The notes under the pieces: model-generated
Database searches by the model: none
What the model was told of the DNA's origin: nothing
Seen by the model: only the letters and a program-made list of their open reading frames with translations
Part shown: positions 9,061 through 17,708 of the stretch, piece after piece
How positions within the stretch are numbered: the first letter of the stretch is position 1
Layout of the letters: every line of letters begins with the position of its first letter
Program-made: the position numbers and the translations under genes
Assembly: GCF_024298905.1 (NCBI RefSeq)
Contig: NZ_CP101154.1
Span: 2,170,001 to 2,234,000 of the forward strand
Direction: 5' to 3'
Length of the DNA stretch: 64,000 nucleotides
Origin: Natronomonas marina
GTDB lineage: Archaea; Halobacteriota; Halobacteria; Halobacteriales; Haloarculaceae

Positions 9061-9870
9061 ATGGAATCAAACGTGATAGAAAGCACTCTCACGGACGTTC
9101 TCGAGGAGTCGCTTTCCGCCGCGGACGACGAACTGTTCCTGATCAATCCCACTCCCGAAACCATCGAGGAACTGGTCGAGGTACTGGACGCCGAGTCGCC
9201 GACCGTTCGGCTGCTGGCCGCCGAAGCCACGCTGAAAGACGTCACCGACGACTTCCTCATAGCGAGTTCGGCGGCCGACCACGTCGAGGCGGGGAACCTG
9301 GAACTCCGTACCGCCGAGACGAACGCGAACACGCTCGTCGTCACCGACACCGCCGTCGTCGCCATCGTCGACGCCGGCGGACACGCGGCCGGACTCACGG
9401 CCGACGACGACGCCTTCGTCGACAGCGCCTACGAGCAGTACAGCGCCGCCTGGGAGACCGCCGAGGAGTTCAACCTCCGGACCCCCGCCCTCTCGCGGGT
9501 CCGCCACTCGCTGAAGGAGGACCTGGGCGAGCCGACCGCCGACGACTTCGACGCCGTCCTCGCGTCGCTGGAGACGGCCCGCGGCGACGGCGACGGTCTC
9601 GACGAGGTGACCATCTCCATCCTGGTGGCCGCCAAGAACGAGGACCTGCTGTACGACATCTCCAAGTGGGGCGAGGACGTCGGCATCGCCTCGAAGGCCA
9701 CCTTCTCGCGGACCAAGAGCCGGCTGGAGGAGATGGGTCTCATCGACACCGAGAAGGTGCCCATCGACGTCGGCCGCCCGCGGCTCCGTCTCAAACTCGG
9801 CGACGACCGGCTGAAGGACGCCGATGGCGGCCAACTCGCCAACGTCGCCCAGTCGATGCTCGCGGCCTGA
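9061..9870 (+). CDS. tbsP: Transcriptional regulator TbsP-like
   Basis: A 269-residue haloarchaeal regulator. An N-terminal TrmB-like effector region (1-150) with FLINPTPETIEEL and LLAAEATLKDV segments is followed by a winged helix-turn-helix around 185-250. The highly conserved C-terminal block contains LYDISKWGEDVG, ASKATFSRTKS and GLIDTEKVPIDVGRPR, which I recognise from the TbsP family (a regulator studied in Haloferax volcanii together with TrmB). A TATA element ATTAAATA lies near 9024-9031, about 30 bases before the ATG. Located between the CHAT gene and a YcaO gene on the same strand but with its own promoter. Confidence in family is high; regulatory targets here are unknown. Confidence 0.88.
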   Translation: MESNVIESTLTDVLEESLSAADDELFLINPTPETIEELVEVLDAESPTVRLLAAEATLKDVTDDFLIASSAADHVEAGNLELRTAETNANTLVVTDTAVVAIVDAGGHAAGLTADDDAFVDSAYEQYSAAWETAEEFNLRTPALSRVRHSLKEDLGEPTADDFDAVLASLETARGDGDGLDEVTISILVAAKNEDLLYDISKWGEDVGIASKATFSRTKSRLEEMGLIDTEKVPIDVGRPRLRLKLGDDRLKDADGGQLANVAQSMLAA

Positions 9871-9978
9871 GCGTCGTCACTCACCTACCTTTTTCGAGGC
9901 CGCCCCCGAAGCGTCGGCCATGACTCTCCCGCGCGGACGCGTCGAGACGAACCGTTGTGACGGCCGGAGGCCGTTCCA

Positions 9979-11673
9979 GTGACGACGGTCGGCCTGGTGG
10001 GCGACGGGCCCGCCGTCGAGGCGGTCCGGTCGGCGCTTGCCGACACGGACGCCGACGCCGTCGAAGTCGACCCCTCGACTCTCGGCCGGACCGACGTGGC
10101 CGTCGGGGTCGGCGCAGTCGACGAGGACTTCGCGGCCGCGGCGAGGACCGCCCGCGAGTCGGGGACGCCGCTCGTGGTCGTCGAACTGGGCGGCGTCGGC
10201 GGCCGGGCCGTCTCGGGCGTCGACGCCGCCGTCTCCGGGCACGCGCCCGGCACCGCGTGTTACGACTGCCTCCGGCGACGAGTCGAGGCGGTCGGCGCGG
10301 AGACGGCGGGCGACGGCGTCGACGCCGCGACCGCCCGATTTGCGGGCGCCGTCGCCGGCCGGGAACTGGCGGTCCTGGTCGGCGGGGGGGAGTCGCCCGT
10401 CATCGGCGGCGTCCTCGAGGTGCCCCACGCCCGCCGGCGCGTACTTCCGGTGCCGCACTGCGACTGCGCGGACGGGCGCGACCGGGCGCTGCGGGTCGAC
10501 GACGGCGACCGGTCGCTGGAGGAAGCGCTCGCCTCGGCGGAGGCGGCCTTCGACGAGCGACTCGGCCCGGTGACCGAGGTGGGCGAACTCGAGTCGTTCC
10601 CGGTGCCGTACTACCTGGCGACGCTTTCCTCGACGCCCTTTTCGGACGCGGACCCGCCGGACCACGCCGCCGGGGTCGGCCGCGAGTGGGACCCGGCGTT
10701 CATGAAGGCCCTCGGCGAAGCGCTGGAGCGGTACAGCGCGGCCGTCTACCGGACCGCCGACTTCGAGACCGACCCCCGGAACCCGGTCGACCCCGGGCGG
10801 TTCGTCGGGCCGGGCGACCCGGTCGGGGTCGAGGCGGTCGACGCCTGGCACGTCGCCGAGGACCTCGCCTCGGGCGAGACGGTCCAGTTGCCGGCCGAAC
10901 TCGTCGTGTTCCCGCCGCCGGAGCGACGGATTCGCCCGGCCATCACGACCGGCCTCGGGCTGGGCAACGGCGGCCGTGAGGCGCTTCTGTCGGGGCTCTA
11001 CGAGGTCGTCGAGCGGGACGCGGCGATGCTGTCGTGGTACTCGACGTCGGACCCGGTCGGACTGGCCGTCGACGACGAGGACTTCTCGACGCTCTCGGCC
11101 CGCGCGAGAAGCGAGGAGCTCTCGGTGACGGCGCTGTCGCTCACCCAGGACATCGACGTACCGGTGGTGGCGGCCTGCGTCCACCGCGAGGGCGAGTGGC
11201 CCCGGTTCGCGGCGGGGATGTCGGCGGCGCTGGACCCGGCGGCGGCGGCCGTCGGCGCCCTCGAGGAGGCGCTGCAGAACTGGCTGGAACTGCGCCGGAT
11301 GGGACCGGACCGTGCGGCCGACGAACCCGGCGCCATCGGCCGCTACGCCGAGTTCCCGGAGGCTGCCCGCGAGTTCGTCGACCCGATGACGACGGTGCCG
11401 GCCGCGACGGTCGGACCGGCGGAGCCACCGACGGGGCGGGCGGAACTGGATGCCCTCCTCGACCGCGTCGGGGCGGCCGGACTGGACGCCTACGGCGCGC
11501 GGCTCACGCCCCGCGACATCGACTCGCTGGGCTTCGAGGCGGTCCGGGTCGTCGTGCCCGCCGCCCAGCCGCTTTTCACCGACGACGCGTACTTCGGCGA
11601 GCGGGCCCGGACGGTGCCGGCCGAGTTCGGCTACGAGCCGCGACTCGACCGGGGCCACCACCCGTTCCCCTGA
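9979..11673 (+). CDS. YcaO-family enzyme with N-terminal cyclodehydratase-like domain
   Basis: A 564-residue protein starting at GTG. Residues 1-170 resemble the E1-like leader-binding/cyclodehydratase partner domain and carry a Cys94-x2-Cys97 pair and a Cys161-x-Cys163 pair, probably a structural zinc site. From about 205 onward is the YcaO ATP-dependent domain with the segment REWDPAFMKALGEALERYS, a GLGLGNGGREALLSGLYEVVERDA helix pair and AALDPAAAAVGALEEALQ, the usual Mg-ATP-binding region. The C-terminus ends with the Pro-rich PFP that many azoline-forming YcaO proteins carry. YcaO enzymes activate backbone amides to form azolines or thioamides in peptides or proteins. No precursor peptide, TfuA or dehydrogenase gene is visible nearby, so the substrate is unknown. 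Confidence 0.85.
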   Translation: MTTVGLVGDGPAVEAVRSALADTDADAVEVDPSTLGRTDVAVGVGAVDEDFAAAARTARESGTPLVVVELGGVGGRAVSGVDAAVSGHAPGTACYDCLRRRVEAVGAETAGDGVDAATARFAGAVAGRELAVLVGGGESPVIGGVLEVPHARRRVLPVPHCDCADGRDRALRVDDGDRSLEEALASAEAAFDERLGPVTEVGELESFPVPYYLATLSSTPFSDADPPDHAAGVGREWDPAFMKALGEALERYSAAVYRTADFETDPRNPVDPGRFVGPGDPVGVEAVDAWHVAEDLASGETVQLPAELVVFPPPERRIRPAITTGLGLGNGGREALLSGLYEVVERDAAMLSWYSTSDPVGLAVDDEDFSTLSARARSEELSVTALSLTQDIDVPVVAACVHREGEWPRFAAGMSAALDPAAAAVGALEEALQNWLELRRMGPDRAADEPGAIGRYAEFPEAAREFVDPMTTVPAATVGPAEPPTGRAELDALLDRVGAAGLDAYGARLTPRDIDSLGFEAVRVVVPAAQPLFTDDAYFGERARTVPAEFGYEPRLDRGHHPFP

Positions 11674-11867
11674 ACCGCGGTGACGGGTCCGGTCTCCGGC
11701 AGTCCATCCGCTGTTCCCGGGCCGGTCGGAGAGAGCCGACGGACGGCGTCCGGCGAGCGCGATCGTCGGGCGTTCCTCGACGGCGGTCGTGTGCCGCGAC
11801 GGTCCGGCATCGACGGACGCGGTCTCGCGGGGGAACGCTTTTTCCATCCCCCGATGACGGGTCCTAC

Positions 11868-12941
11868 ATGGACGCCCTGGTGGGGTTGCTGCAGGCCGGG
11901 ACGCCGACGACGGCCGAGACCACGAGCGACGGCGTGGACCCACTGGTCAGGCCCACCTGGCTCCCCGAGGCCATCCCGACGGTGTTCTACCGACTGGTCG
12001 TTGCGGTGGCAGTGGTCCTCTTCGCCTACTACGTCTCGAAGCTGACCCGGCAGGTGCTCGGCCGCCGGGTCGCCCGGCGGTTCAAGCGCCCTTCCGTGAG
12101 CCGGACCATCCTGCGGGGTGTCCAGGGCCTGATAGTCTTCCTGGGCATCGTCGTCGCTCTGGGGTTCCTCGGGCTCGGGTTCGGGAACCTGGCGCTGTCG
12201 GTCGGGGTCTTCTCGGCCGTCGTCGGTATCGTGCTCGCGCCCATCATCGGGAACCTCCTGAGCGGCATCTTCATCCTGAACGAACAGCCCTACGAGATCG
12301 GCGACATGGTGGAACTCACCGACGTCGGGACCAAGGGGTTCGTCGAGGACATCACGCTGCTGTACACGAAGGTGTTCACGCTGGACAACACGTTCATCGT
12401 GCTGCCGAACGGTTCGATGCGGGAGCGGGACGTCGTCAACTACTCCGCGGAGGACACCCGCATCCGGATGACGCTGGACGTCGGCGTCACCTACGAGAGC
12501 GACATCCCGACCGCCCGCCGGCAGATGGAGGCGGCGGCGACCGAGGTCGACGCCGTCATCCAGGGCGGGCCGGCCATCCGCATCGGCAGCGCGCGCTATC
12601 CGGCGGCGCCGACCTGCTACATCCGGCAGTTCGGGGACAGCGAGGTGCTGTTGCGGTTGCGCTACTGGGCCAGGGAACCGTACAAGCAGACGACGGTGCG
12701 GTCGGCGGTGATGACGAACGTCTGGGACCGCTTCGAGAGACACGACATCGAAATCCCGTACCCGCACCGCCACATGGTGTTCGACGACACGAGCGGCGAA
12801 CTCGGCGTGGCGACCCGCGAGCGGGACGCGGGACCGGCCACGAGGCAGGGCGGCGCGACACAGCACGACGACGAGGCCGCCGACGACGAGGCTGCCGACG
12901 ACGAGACCACCGACGACGAGGACCCTACGGACTCGCAGTGA
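11868..12941 (+). CDS. Small-conductance mechanosensitive channel, MscS family
   Basis: A 357-residue membrane channel. Three transmembrane helices lie at about 42-60, 85-105 and 112-130; the last is the Gly/Ala-rich pore helix with GVFSAVVGIVLAPIIGNLLSG. The MscS beta domain follows (YEIGDMVEL, TLLYTKVFTLDNTFIVLPNG), then an alpha-beta cage domain. The C-terminus is a repetitive Asp/Glu/Thr tail (about 325-357) typical of halophiles. The ATG at 11868 is chosen because upstream codons are Arg/Ser/Pro-rich and unlike the family. The 3' end overlaps the convergent usp gene by 17 bases. Confidence 0.92.
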   Translation: MDALVGLLQAGTPTTAETTSDGVDPLVRPTWLPEAIPTVFYRLVVAVAVVLFAYYVSKLTRQVLGRRVARRFKRPSVSRTILRGVQGLIVFLGIVVALGFLGLGFGNLALSVGVFSAVVGIVLAPIIGNLLSGIFILNEQPYEIGDMVELTDVGTKGFVEDITLLYTKVFTLDNTFIVLPNGSMRERDVVNYSAEDTRIRMTLDVGVTYESDIPTARRQMEAAATEVDAVIQGGPAIRIGSARYPAAPTCYIRQFGDSEVLLRLRYWAREPYKQTTVRSAVMTNVWDRFERHDIEIPYPHRHMVFDDTSGELGVATRERDAGPATRQGGATQHDDEAADDEAADDETTDDEDPTDSQ

Positions 12942-13326
12942 TGATTTCGCAGTCGAGTTCGGTCCGCAGAAAGCCCTCGACGTCGGGGTCGTCGAGCAGT
13001 CGGCGTATCATCCGGCGCCAGCGGCTGGACTGCTTGCGGCCGATGACGACGTAGTCGGCCCCCTCGTTTGCGACCTCGTCGAGGATGGTCTCCTCGACGA
13101 GAAAGCCCGACCGGACGACGTACCGGGCGCGTTCGAGGTGGCCGACGGCGCGCTCGACGGCGGCCTTCAGTTCGGTCCGGGTGACGTGTCTGTCGTCCTG
13201 ATAGAGGTTGACGTGGAGGACGGTCAGGTCGGCGTCGTGCTCGTCGGCGACCTCTATTGCCCGCCGCAGCGTCGCCCGCGAGTGTGCCGACAGTGGGTAC
13301 CGGACGGGAACCACGACCAGCGTCAT
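12925..13326 (-). CDS. Universal stress protein (UspA) family
   Basis: A 133-residue alpha/beta protein beginning MTLVVVPVRYPLS. The fold order is standard for UspA, with LTVLHVNLYQDD as the second strand and DYVVIGRKQSSRWRRMIRR as the late strand and nucleotide loop. The Gly-x2-Gly-x9-Gly-Ser/Thr ATP motif is not intact (IGRKQSSRW), so ATP binding is doubtful. The start at 13326 is chosen because the frame further upstream is Arg/Pro-rich shadow sequence. The stop lies inside the 3' end of the convergent mscS gene. Confidence 0.85.
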   Translation of the reverse strand: MTLVVVPVRYPLSAHSRATLRRAIEVADEHDADLTVLHVNLYQDDRHVTRTELKAAVERAVGHLERARYVVRSGFLVEETILDEVANEGADYVVIGRKQSSRWRRMIRRLLDDPDVEGFLRTELDCEIITASP

Positions 13327-13379
13327 TGCGGGAGTCGAGCGCCCGACGCCGCCTGAACCTTCCGGTTGTCGACGACGGT

Positions 13380-14741
13380 TCAGAGTCCCTGTCGGGTGAC
13401 CCGGCCCTCCAGTTCCGGGTCGATGCCGACCGTCCGGGCGTAGTCGGCCAGCACCTCGTACTGGACGTCGTAACGGCCGAGTGCGGCCCGCTCGGTGAGC
13501 GTCGGGAACTCCGCGTCCGTGTTCAGGAGGAACTCCGAGACGGCGAGTCGGTAGCGGGCGTCGTCGTCGACGGGGTCGCCGTCGACGTGGGCCTCCAGCA
13601 GGGCGTCGTCGGCGTAGTCGTACACCAGTCGTGCGCCGGAGACGTGGGCGTGCCACCAGTCGGATTCGCCGAAGCCGGTCGTGTCCGCGGCCTCCCGGAA
13701 GACCGCCCGCAGTTCCCGCCCGGAGAGTTCGGCGACGGCCATCGCCTCCTCGAAGGGGACCAGACTGACGAGGTCGCCGACGGTCACCTCGCCGGCGAGT
13801 GGCGGGCCGGTGCGGATGCCGCCGCTGTTCTGCAGGCCGACGACCGGGGGGTTGGTGCCGAGTTCCCGCTCTGCGGCCCAGCGGTAGGCGTCGGCGACGA
13901 AGTTACCGACGCGGCTCTCGCCGCGGAACGCCTCTCGCTCGGTCCGCTCGATGGGGTCGTCGACGCGACCGACGACCTCGTCGAGACCGGTCGCGTCCAG
14001 TCGGCGGCGGTACCGTTCGGCGAGCGCCTCCTCGGGGGCGGCCTCCTCGACGGGGTGTCGGGTCACCTCGCGCGTCTCAAGGTCGACCTCGAGGACGGTC
14101 CGGCCGCCGTCGCCCGGCCGCGTCAGGAGGGTGCCCGCGACCCGCTCGACGCGTTCGGAGTGGACGTGCCCGCCGAGCACGACGTCGACGTCGCAGGCGG
14201 CCGCCAGACGGTCGTCGGCGCGGCCGAGATGCGACAGTACGACGACGTACTCGGCGCCGCGCTCTTCGAGCGCCTCGACCGCACGGTTGGTCCGCTCGGT
14301 GGGGTCGGCGAACTCCAGTGCCGCAGCGCTGTCGCTGCCGGAGGGCGTCGTCGGGTCCGTGAGACCGAGGAAGCCGACGCGGGCGCCGTCGACCGTCCGG
14401 ATCGCCCAGGGGTCGACGCCGGCGAAGCGGTCGCCGTTCCGGGAGACGTTCGCCGAGAGCCACCGCTGTGGGGAGCGGGCGACCAGTTCGGCGGTCCGGT
14501 CGATGCCGAAGTCGAAGTCGTGGTTGCCGAACGTCGAGAAGTCGGGGTCGACGACCTCGAAGAAGTCCAGCGCCTGCTCGCCGCGGGTCACGAGCGGCAG
14601 CACGCCCGGGGCGACGTTGTCGCCGGTTCCGCAGACGACAGCGTCCTCGCCGCGCAGTTCGTCGATGAGACCGGCGAGGCGGGCGACCCGGTCGGGGTCG
14701 TCGTGGGCGTTCTCGATATCGGAGTAGTGGAGGAGACGCAC
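13380..14741 (-). CDS. 5'-nucleotidase / 2',3'-cyclic phosphodiesterase-family metallophosphoesterase
   Basis: About 453 residues. The N-terminal calcineurin-like phosphoesterase domain has HYSDIENAH, GTGDNV, FGNHDFDFG, LSHLGRADD and GGHVHSE, the five metal and catalytic motifs. The C-terminal 5_nucleotid_C domain has SRVGNFVADAYRWA and LQNSGGIRTG. No signal peptide is visible, so it is probably cytoplasmic, unlike exported bacterial UshA. Two starts are possible: a TTG at 14768 or the GTG at 14741, where translation begins just before the first beta strand; the GTG is preferred. It hydrolyses nucleotides or nucleotide sugars in the family; the exact substrate is not readable. Confidence 0.88.
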   Translation of the reverse strand: MRLLHYSDIENAHDDPDRVARLAGLIDELRGEDAVVCGTGDNVAPGVLPLVTRGEQALDFFEVVDPDFSTFGNHDFDFGIDRTAELVARSPQRWLSANVSRNGDRFAGVDPWAIRTVDGARVGFLGLTDPTTPSGSDSAAALEFADPTERTNRAVEALEERGAEYVVVLSHLGRADDRLAAACDVDVVLGGHVHSERVERVAGTLLTRPGDGGRTVLEVDLETREVTRHPVEEAAPEEALAERYRRRLDATGLDEVVGRVDDPIERTEREAFRGESRVGNFVADAYRWAAERELGTNPPVVGLQNSGGIRTGPPLAGEVTVGDLVSLVPFEEAMAVAELSGRELRAVFREAADTTGFGESDWWHAHVSGARLVYDYADDALLEAHVDGDPVDDDARYRLAVSEFLLNTDAEFPTLTERAALGRYDVQYEVLADYARTVGIDPELEGRVTRQGL

Positions 14742-14818
14742 GTCCGAGACTCCGTCCCCGGGCGGCAAAACCGTGTCGAGACCGTGAGCGTTTTGCGGGC
14801 GGGCGACCTTCCGCCACC

Positions 14819-15055
14819 ATGGACGAGCGCCGGGGACCTGACGGCGAGACGCTCTATCTCTCCCGGGAGGTCGAGCGCGGCAACAAGGGACCGTTCCGCG
14901 TGGTGTACGCCGACCCGGACGGCGAGCGGCGGTGGGGATTCTACTGTACGAACTGCGAGTCGTTCGACAACGCGGTCGACTCGATGGGCCGCATCAAGTG
15001 CAACGTCTGTGCGAACTTCCACAAGGCCGAGGAGTGGGACGCAGCCCACGAGTAA
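14819..15055 (+). CDS. Small zinc-ribbon haloarchaeal protein (DUF5816-like)
   Basis: A 78-residue acidic protein with a two-CxxC zinc ribbon: CTNC near 43-46 and CNVC near 61-64, ending KAEEWDAAHE. The GPFRVVYADPDGERRWGFYC segment before the first knuckle matches my memory of the haloarchaeal DUF5816 family, though this was not searched. The ATG is preceded closely by a divergent 5'-nucleotidase gene, and the two may share a promoter region around 14760-14800. Function unknown; the ribbon suggests nucleic-acid or protein contact. Confidence 0.8.
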   Translation: MDERRGPDGETLYLSREVERGNKGPFRVVYADPDGERRWGFYCTNCESFDNAVDSMGRIKCNVCANFHKAEEWDAAHE

Positions 15056-15179
15056 CGCAGTCGACACGTTCTTCCCGAATCCGTCAGTGTCGGACGCTCG
15101 TCGGACGGCAACGAGACTACAGGTCACCGAACGGGCACGTGCGAATCTTTATTCCGTGGCACGCGCTACTTCGTGACGA

Positions 15180-15494
15180 ATGGGTGCCGTTAGCACATCT
15201 CTCGTCGAGGAGGCACGGACCATCTTCACCGACCTCGGGTACGAGGTGACCGACGACGGGGACGAACTCCGCGCCGAGCGGAAGTGGCGGACCGTCCACG
15301 TCACCACCGCCGAACCGGAGGAGGCGGCCTCGCACGGCAACCTCCGCTGTTTCGTCACGCGAGAAGAGAGCGCCGCCGACGTACGCGAACGACTCCTCTC
15401 GGTGGAACCGGATTACGACTGGGCCGTCATCAGCGTCGACGAGGACGACTACCGCGTGCTGCACCCGGACGCGGACGTGCTGCCGGCGCCGTAG
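15180..15494 (+). CDS. Conserved-looking haloarchaeal hypothetical protein
   Basis: A 104-residue acidic alpha/beta protein with one Cys. It begins with an amphipathic helix (SLVEEARTIFTDLGY) and alternates strands and helices (RTVHVTTAEP, LRCFVTREES, DWAVISVDEDDYRVLH), a compact single-domain fold. A T-rich CTTTATTCCG near 15147-15156 may be its TATA element, about 25-30 bases before the start. No catalytic motif is visible. Codon use is typical of the chromosomal part. Confidence 0.75.
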   Translation: MGAVSTSLVEEARTIFTDLGYEVTDDGDELRAERKWRTVHVTTAEPEEAASHGNLRCFVTREESAADVRERLLSVEPDYDWAVISVDEDDYRVLHPDADVLPAP

Positions 15495-15575
15495 TGAACC
15501 GCAACCGGCCGGTTGTCGCCAGCGCGGGGTCGCGGTCGCCCGACGCCCGCCGCCGCGACCCCTCGCCGCGACGGA

Positions 15576-16757
15576 TCACTCCTCGCGCAGCGACGTGACC
15601 GCCGCCGCCACCCCCGCCCCGGGGTCGACGTCGACCCCGAAGTCGACGAGCGTCTCGCCGAGCGCCCCGAGCGTCTCCAGGACCGGGCCGCGCCGGGCAC
15701 CGTGGCCCATGCAGCCGACCCGGACGGCCTCGTTGGCGAAGGTCCCCAGGCCGGTCGCTATCTCGACGTCGTAGGCGTCACGCATCCGCTCGACGACCGT
15801 CCCCGGGTCGAGCCCGGCGGGTAGCCGCGCCGTCGTGAGGCTCGGCAGGCGTGCCCCGGCGTCGACGACCGGTTCCAGACCGAGCGCCCACAGCCCCTCG
15901 CCGAGCGCCTCGCCGTACCGCTCGTGGCGCGCCCAGCGGGTCTCTATGCCCTCCTCGTCGACGAGACGGAGCGCCTCCCGGAGGCCGTAGACGTTGTTGA
16001 TCGGCGCGGTGTGGTGATACGAGCGGTCCTCGCCCCAGTAGGCGTCGAGCTCCGAGAGGTCGAGGTACCACGACCGGACCGGCGTCTCGCGGTTACGGAT
16101 CTTCGCGGCGGCGGCCTCGCCGACGGTGAGCGGGCTGGCACCCGGCGGACAGGAGAGACACTTCTGGGCGCCGGCGTAGGCGGCGTCGACGTCCCACTCG
16201 TCCGCTCGGAACTCGACACCGCCCAGGGAGGTGACACAGTCCACGAGCAGGAGTGCGTCGTGGTCGTGGACGGCGTCGGCTATCGCCGGCATCGACGGCT
16301 GGAGGACGCCCGTCGAGGTCTCGGCGTGCACGACGCCGACCACGTCGGGGTCGTACTCGGCGCAGGCGGTCCGGACGTCGGCGGGGTCCAGCGGCTCGCC
16401 CCACGGTGCGTCGACGGGTTCGGCGGTGCCGCCCGCCCGACGGACCATCTCCGCCATCCGGTCGCCGAAGTAGCCGTTCGAGGGGACGACCGCGGTATCG
16501 CCGGGTTCGACGAGGTTGGCGATGGCCGCCTCCATCGCGGCCGACCCCGTCCCGCTCACCGGGATGGTCCATCGGTTGTCCGTCCGGAAGGTCGACCGGA
16601 GCAACCGCTGGGTGTCGTCCATCACGTCGATGAACGCCGGGTCGAGGTGACCGACCGGTGGCGTGCCGAACGCACGAAGCACCCGTGGGTGCGTCTCGCT
16701 CGGCCCCGGGCCCATGAGCAGACGATCCGGCGGCCGCAGTTCGTCGACAGGATCCAT
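15576..16757 (-). CDS. Class V aminotransferase (alanine-glyoxylate / serine-pyruvate type)
   Basis: A 393-residue PLP enzyme. It opens with RLLMGPGPSETHPRVL, the glycine-proline block of the serine-pyruvate/alanine-glyoxylate aminotransferase branch, has VSGTGSAAMEAA for phosphate binding, LLVDCVTSLGGVEF with the pyridine-N Asp, and the Schiff-base Lys in GAQKCLSCPPG. The C-terminal half carries SYHHTAPINNVYGLREAL, another family hallmark. It likely transaminates small amino acids or glyoxylate; the pairing of substrates cannot be fixed. Divergent from dodecin with a short spacer. Confidence 0.92.
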   Translation of the reverse strand: MDPVDELRPPDRLLMGPGPSETHPRVLRAFGTPPVGHLDPAFIDVMDDTQRLLRSTFRTDNRWTIPVSGTGSAAMEAAIANLVEPGDTAVVPSNGYFGDRMAEMVRRAGGTAEPVDAPWGEPLDPADVRTACAEYDPDVVGVVHAETSTGVLQPSMPAIADAVHDHDALLLVDCVTSLGGVEFRADEWDVDAAYAGAQKCLSCPPGASPLTVGEAAAAKIRNRETPVRSWYLDLSELDAYWGEDRSYHHTAPINNVYGLREALRLVDEEGIETRWARHERYGEALGEGLWALGLEPVVDAGARLPSLTTARLPAGLDPGTVVERMRDAYDVEIATGLGTFANEAVRVGCMGHGARRGPVLETLGALGETLVDFGVDVDPGAGVAAAVTSLREE

Positions 16758-16863
16758 ACACCGACGTGGCGGCCACGACCGAAAAGGGGTGCGGAACGAA
16801 AACGGTTGCGTACCCGATACGTCAAGGTAGTTTTACTAACCCAGGGGGAGAACGAAGAACGCG

Positions 16864-17061
16864 ATGGTATTCAAGAAAATCACGCTGGTCGGCACCAGTG
16901 AGGAGAGCTTCGACGCGGCGGTCGACGACGCCGTCGACCGCGCCGTTGCGACGCTGGACAACGTCTACTGGGTCGAGGTCGACGAGATGGGCGTCGAACT
17001 CGCCTCCGTCGAGAACCGCGAGTACCAGGCGGAAGTCGAGGTCGCGTTCGAACTCGAGTAA
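16864..17061 (+). CDS. Dodecin (flavin-storage protein)
   Basis: A 65-residue protein matching archaeal dodecins, which assemble into hollow dodecamers that bind riboflavin or related flavins between tryptophans. The start [12 protein letters not shown], the amphipathic helix [14 protein letters not shown], the flavin-stacking Trp in [10 protein letters not shown] (about residue 36) and the ending [12 protein letters not shown] are all as expected. A TATA-like TAGTTTTACT is at 16828-16837, with a G-rich stretch just before the ATG. Monocistronic. Confidence 0.95.
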   Translation: MVFKKITLVGTSEESFDAAVDDAVDRAVATLDNVYWVEVDEMGVELASVENREYQAEVEVAFELE

Positions 17062-17140
17062 CCGTCACGAGCGTCCACGAGACGAGGGGGAACCCGGCGT
17101 CACCCGACGCCGGGGGGTCTGCGTTCGCCACCGGACAGCT

Positions 17141-17512
17141 TCAGGTCCGGAACGACTCGCCGCAGCCGCACTCGCTTTCGACGTTGGGGTTGTCGACGTG
17201 GAAGCCTGCGCCCTGGAGGCCGCCCTCGAAGTCCAGGCGCGAGCCCTCGACGTACTTCTGGCTGGAAGGATCGACGAAGACACGGAGCCCGTGGTGGCGC
17301 GTGACGGCGTCGTCCTCCTCGGGTTCGATGTCGAACCGGAGGCCGTAGGACAGCCCCGCACAGCCGCCCTGCTTGACGAACAGCCGCAGGCCGGCCTCGT
17401 CGGGGTCGTACCCTTCGTTTTCGATGAGGTCGAGTGCCTGTTCGGCGGCCCGCTCGGTCACGACGACGGGCTCGCCGGCGTCCCCGTCACCCGGGTCGGC
17501 GGTCTGGCTCAT
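17141..17512 (-). CDS. A-type iron-sulfur cluster carrier (IscA/HesB/ErpA family)
   Basis: A 123-residue protein with the three conserved cysteines of A-type carriers: KQGGCAGLSYG in the middle and ECGCGESF at the C-terminus. A halophile-style acidic N-terminal extension (1-15) precedes the domain. It binds or delivers Fe-S clusters to client proteins in the cytosol. Located just upstream of, and divergent from, the tRNA-Val gene. No other Fe-S assembly gene is in view. Confidence 0.93.
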   Translation of the reverse strand: MSQTADPGDGDAGEPVVVTERAAEQALDLIENEGYDPDEAGLRLFVKQGGCAGLSYGLRFDIEPEEDDAVTRHHGLRVFVDPSSQKYVEGSRLDFEGGLQGAGFHVDNPNVESECGCGESFRT

Positions 17513-17634
17513 GGGAACCGGTTATGGTGCGACGGGCATAATGGTGACGCCCCCACGGTGTCCCTCGGAACCGGTGGTGGCTAGGAATCCGGTTGAAAAG
17601 CGTTAAGTCCGGCGGGGCGATAGTTTCGCCCGCC

Positions 17635-17708
17635 GGGTCGGTGGTCTAGTCGGTTATGACACCTCCTTCACACGGAGGAAGTCGGCGGTTCGAATCCGCC
17701 CCGACCCA
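17635..17708 (+). tRNA. tRNA-Val (anticodon CAC)
   Basis: A complete cloverleaf can be drawn: acceptor GGGTCGG pairs with CCGACCC followed by discriminator A at 17708; the anticodon stem CCTCC/GGAGG encloses the loop TTCACAC with anticodon CAC (reads GTG, valine); the T-arm GGCGG-TTCGAAT-CCGCC is perfect. No intron and no encoded CCA. An AAAAGCGTTAAG stretch about 40 bases upstream may be the promoter. Base composition and gene content change right after its 3' end, as expected for an integration target. Confidence 0.97.

Noticed and set aside
9877..11943. Long minus-strand frame opposite the YcaO gene
   Set aside because: Arg/Gly-rich shadow composition; the plus-strand YcaO protein has recognisable domains.
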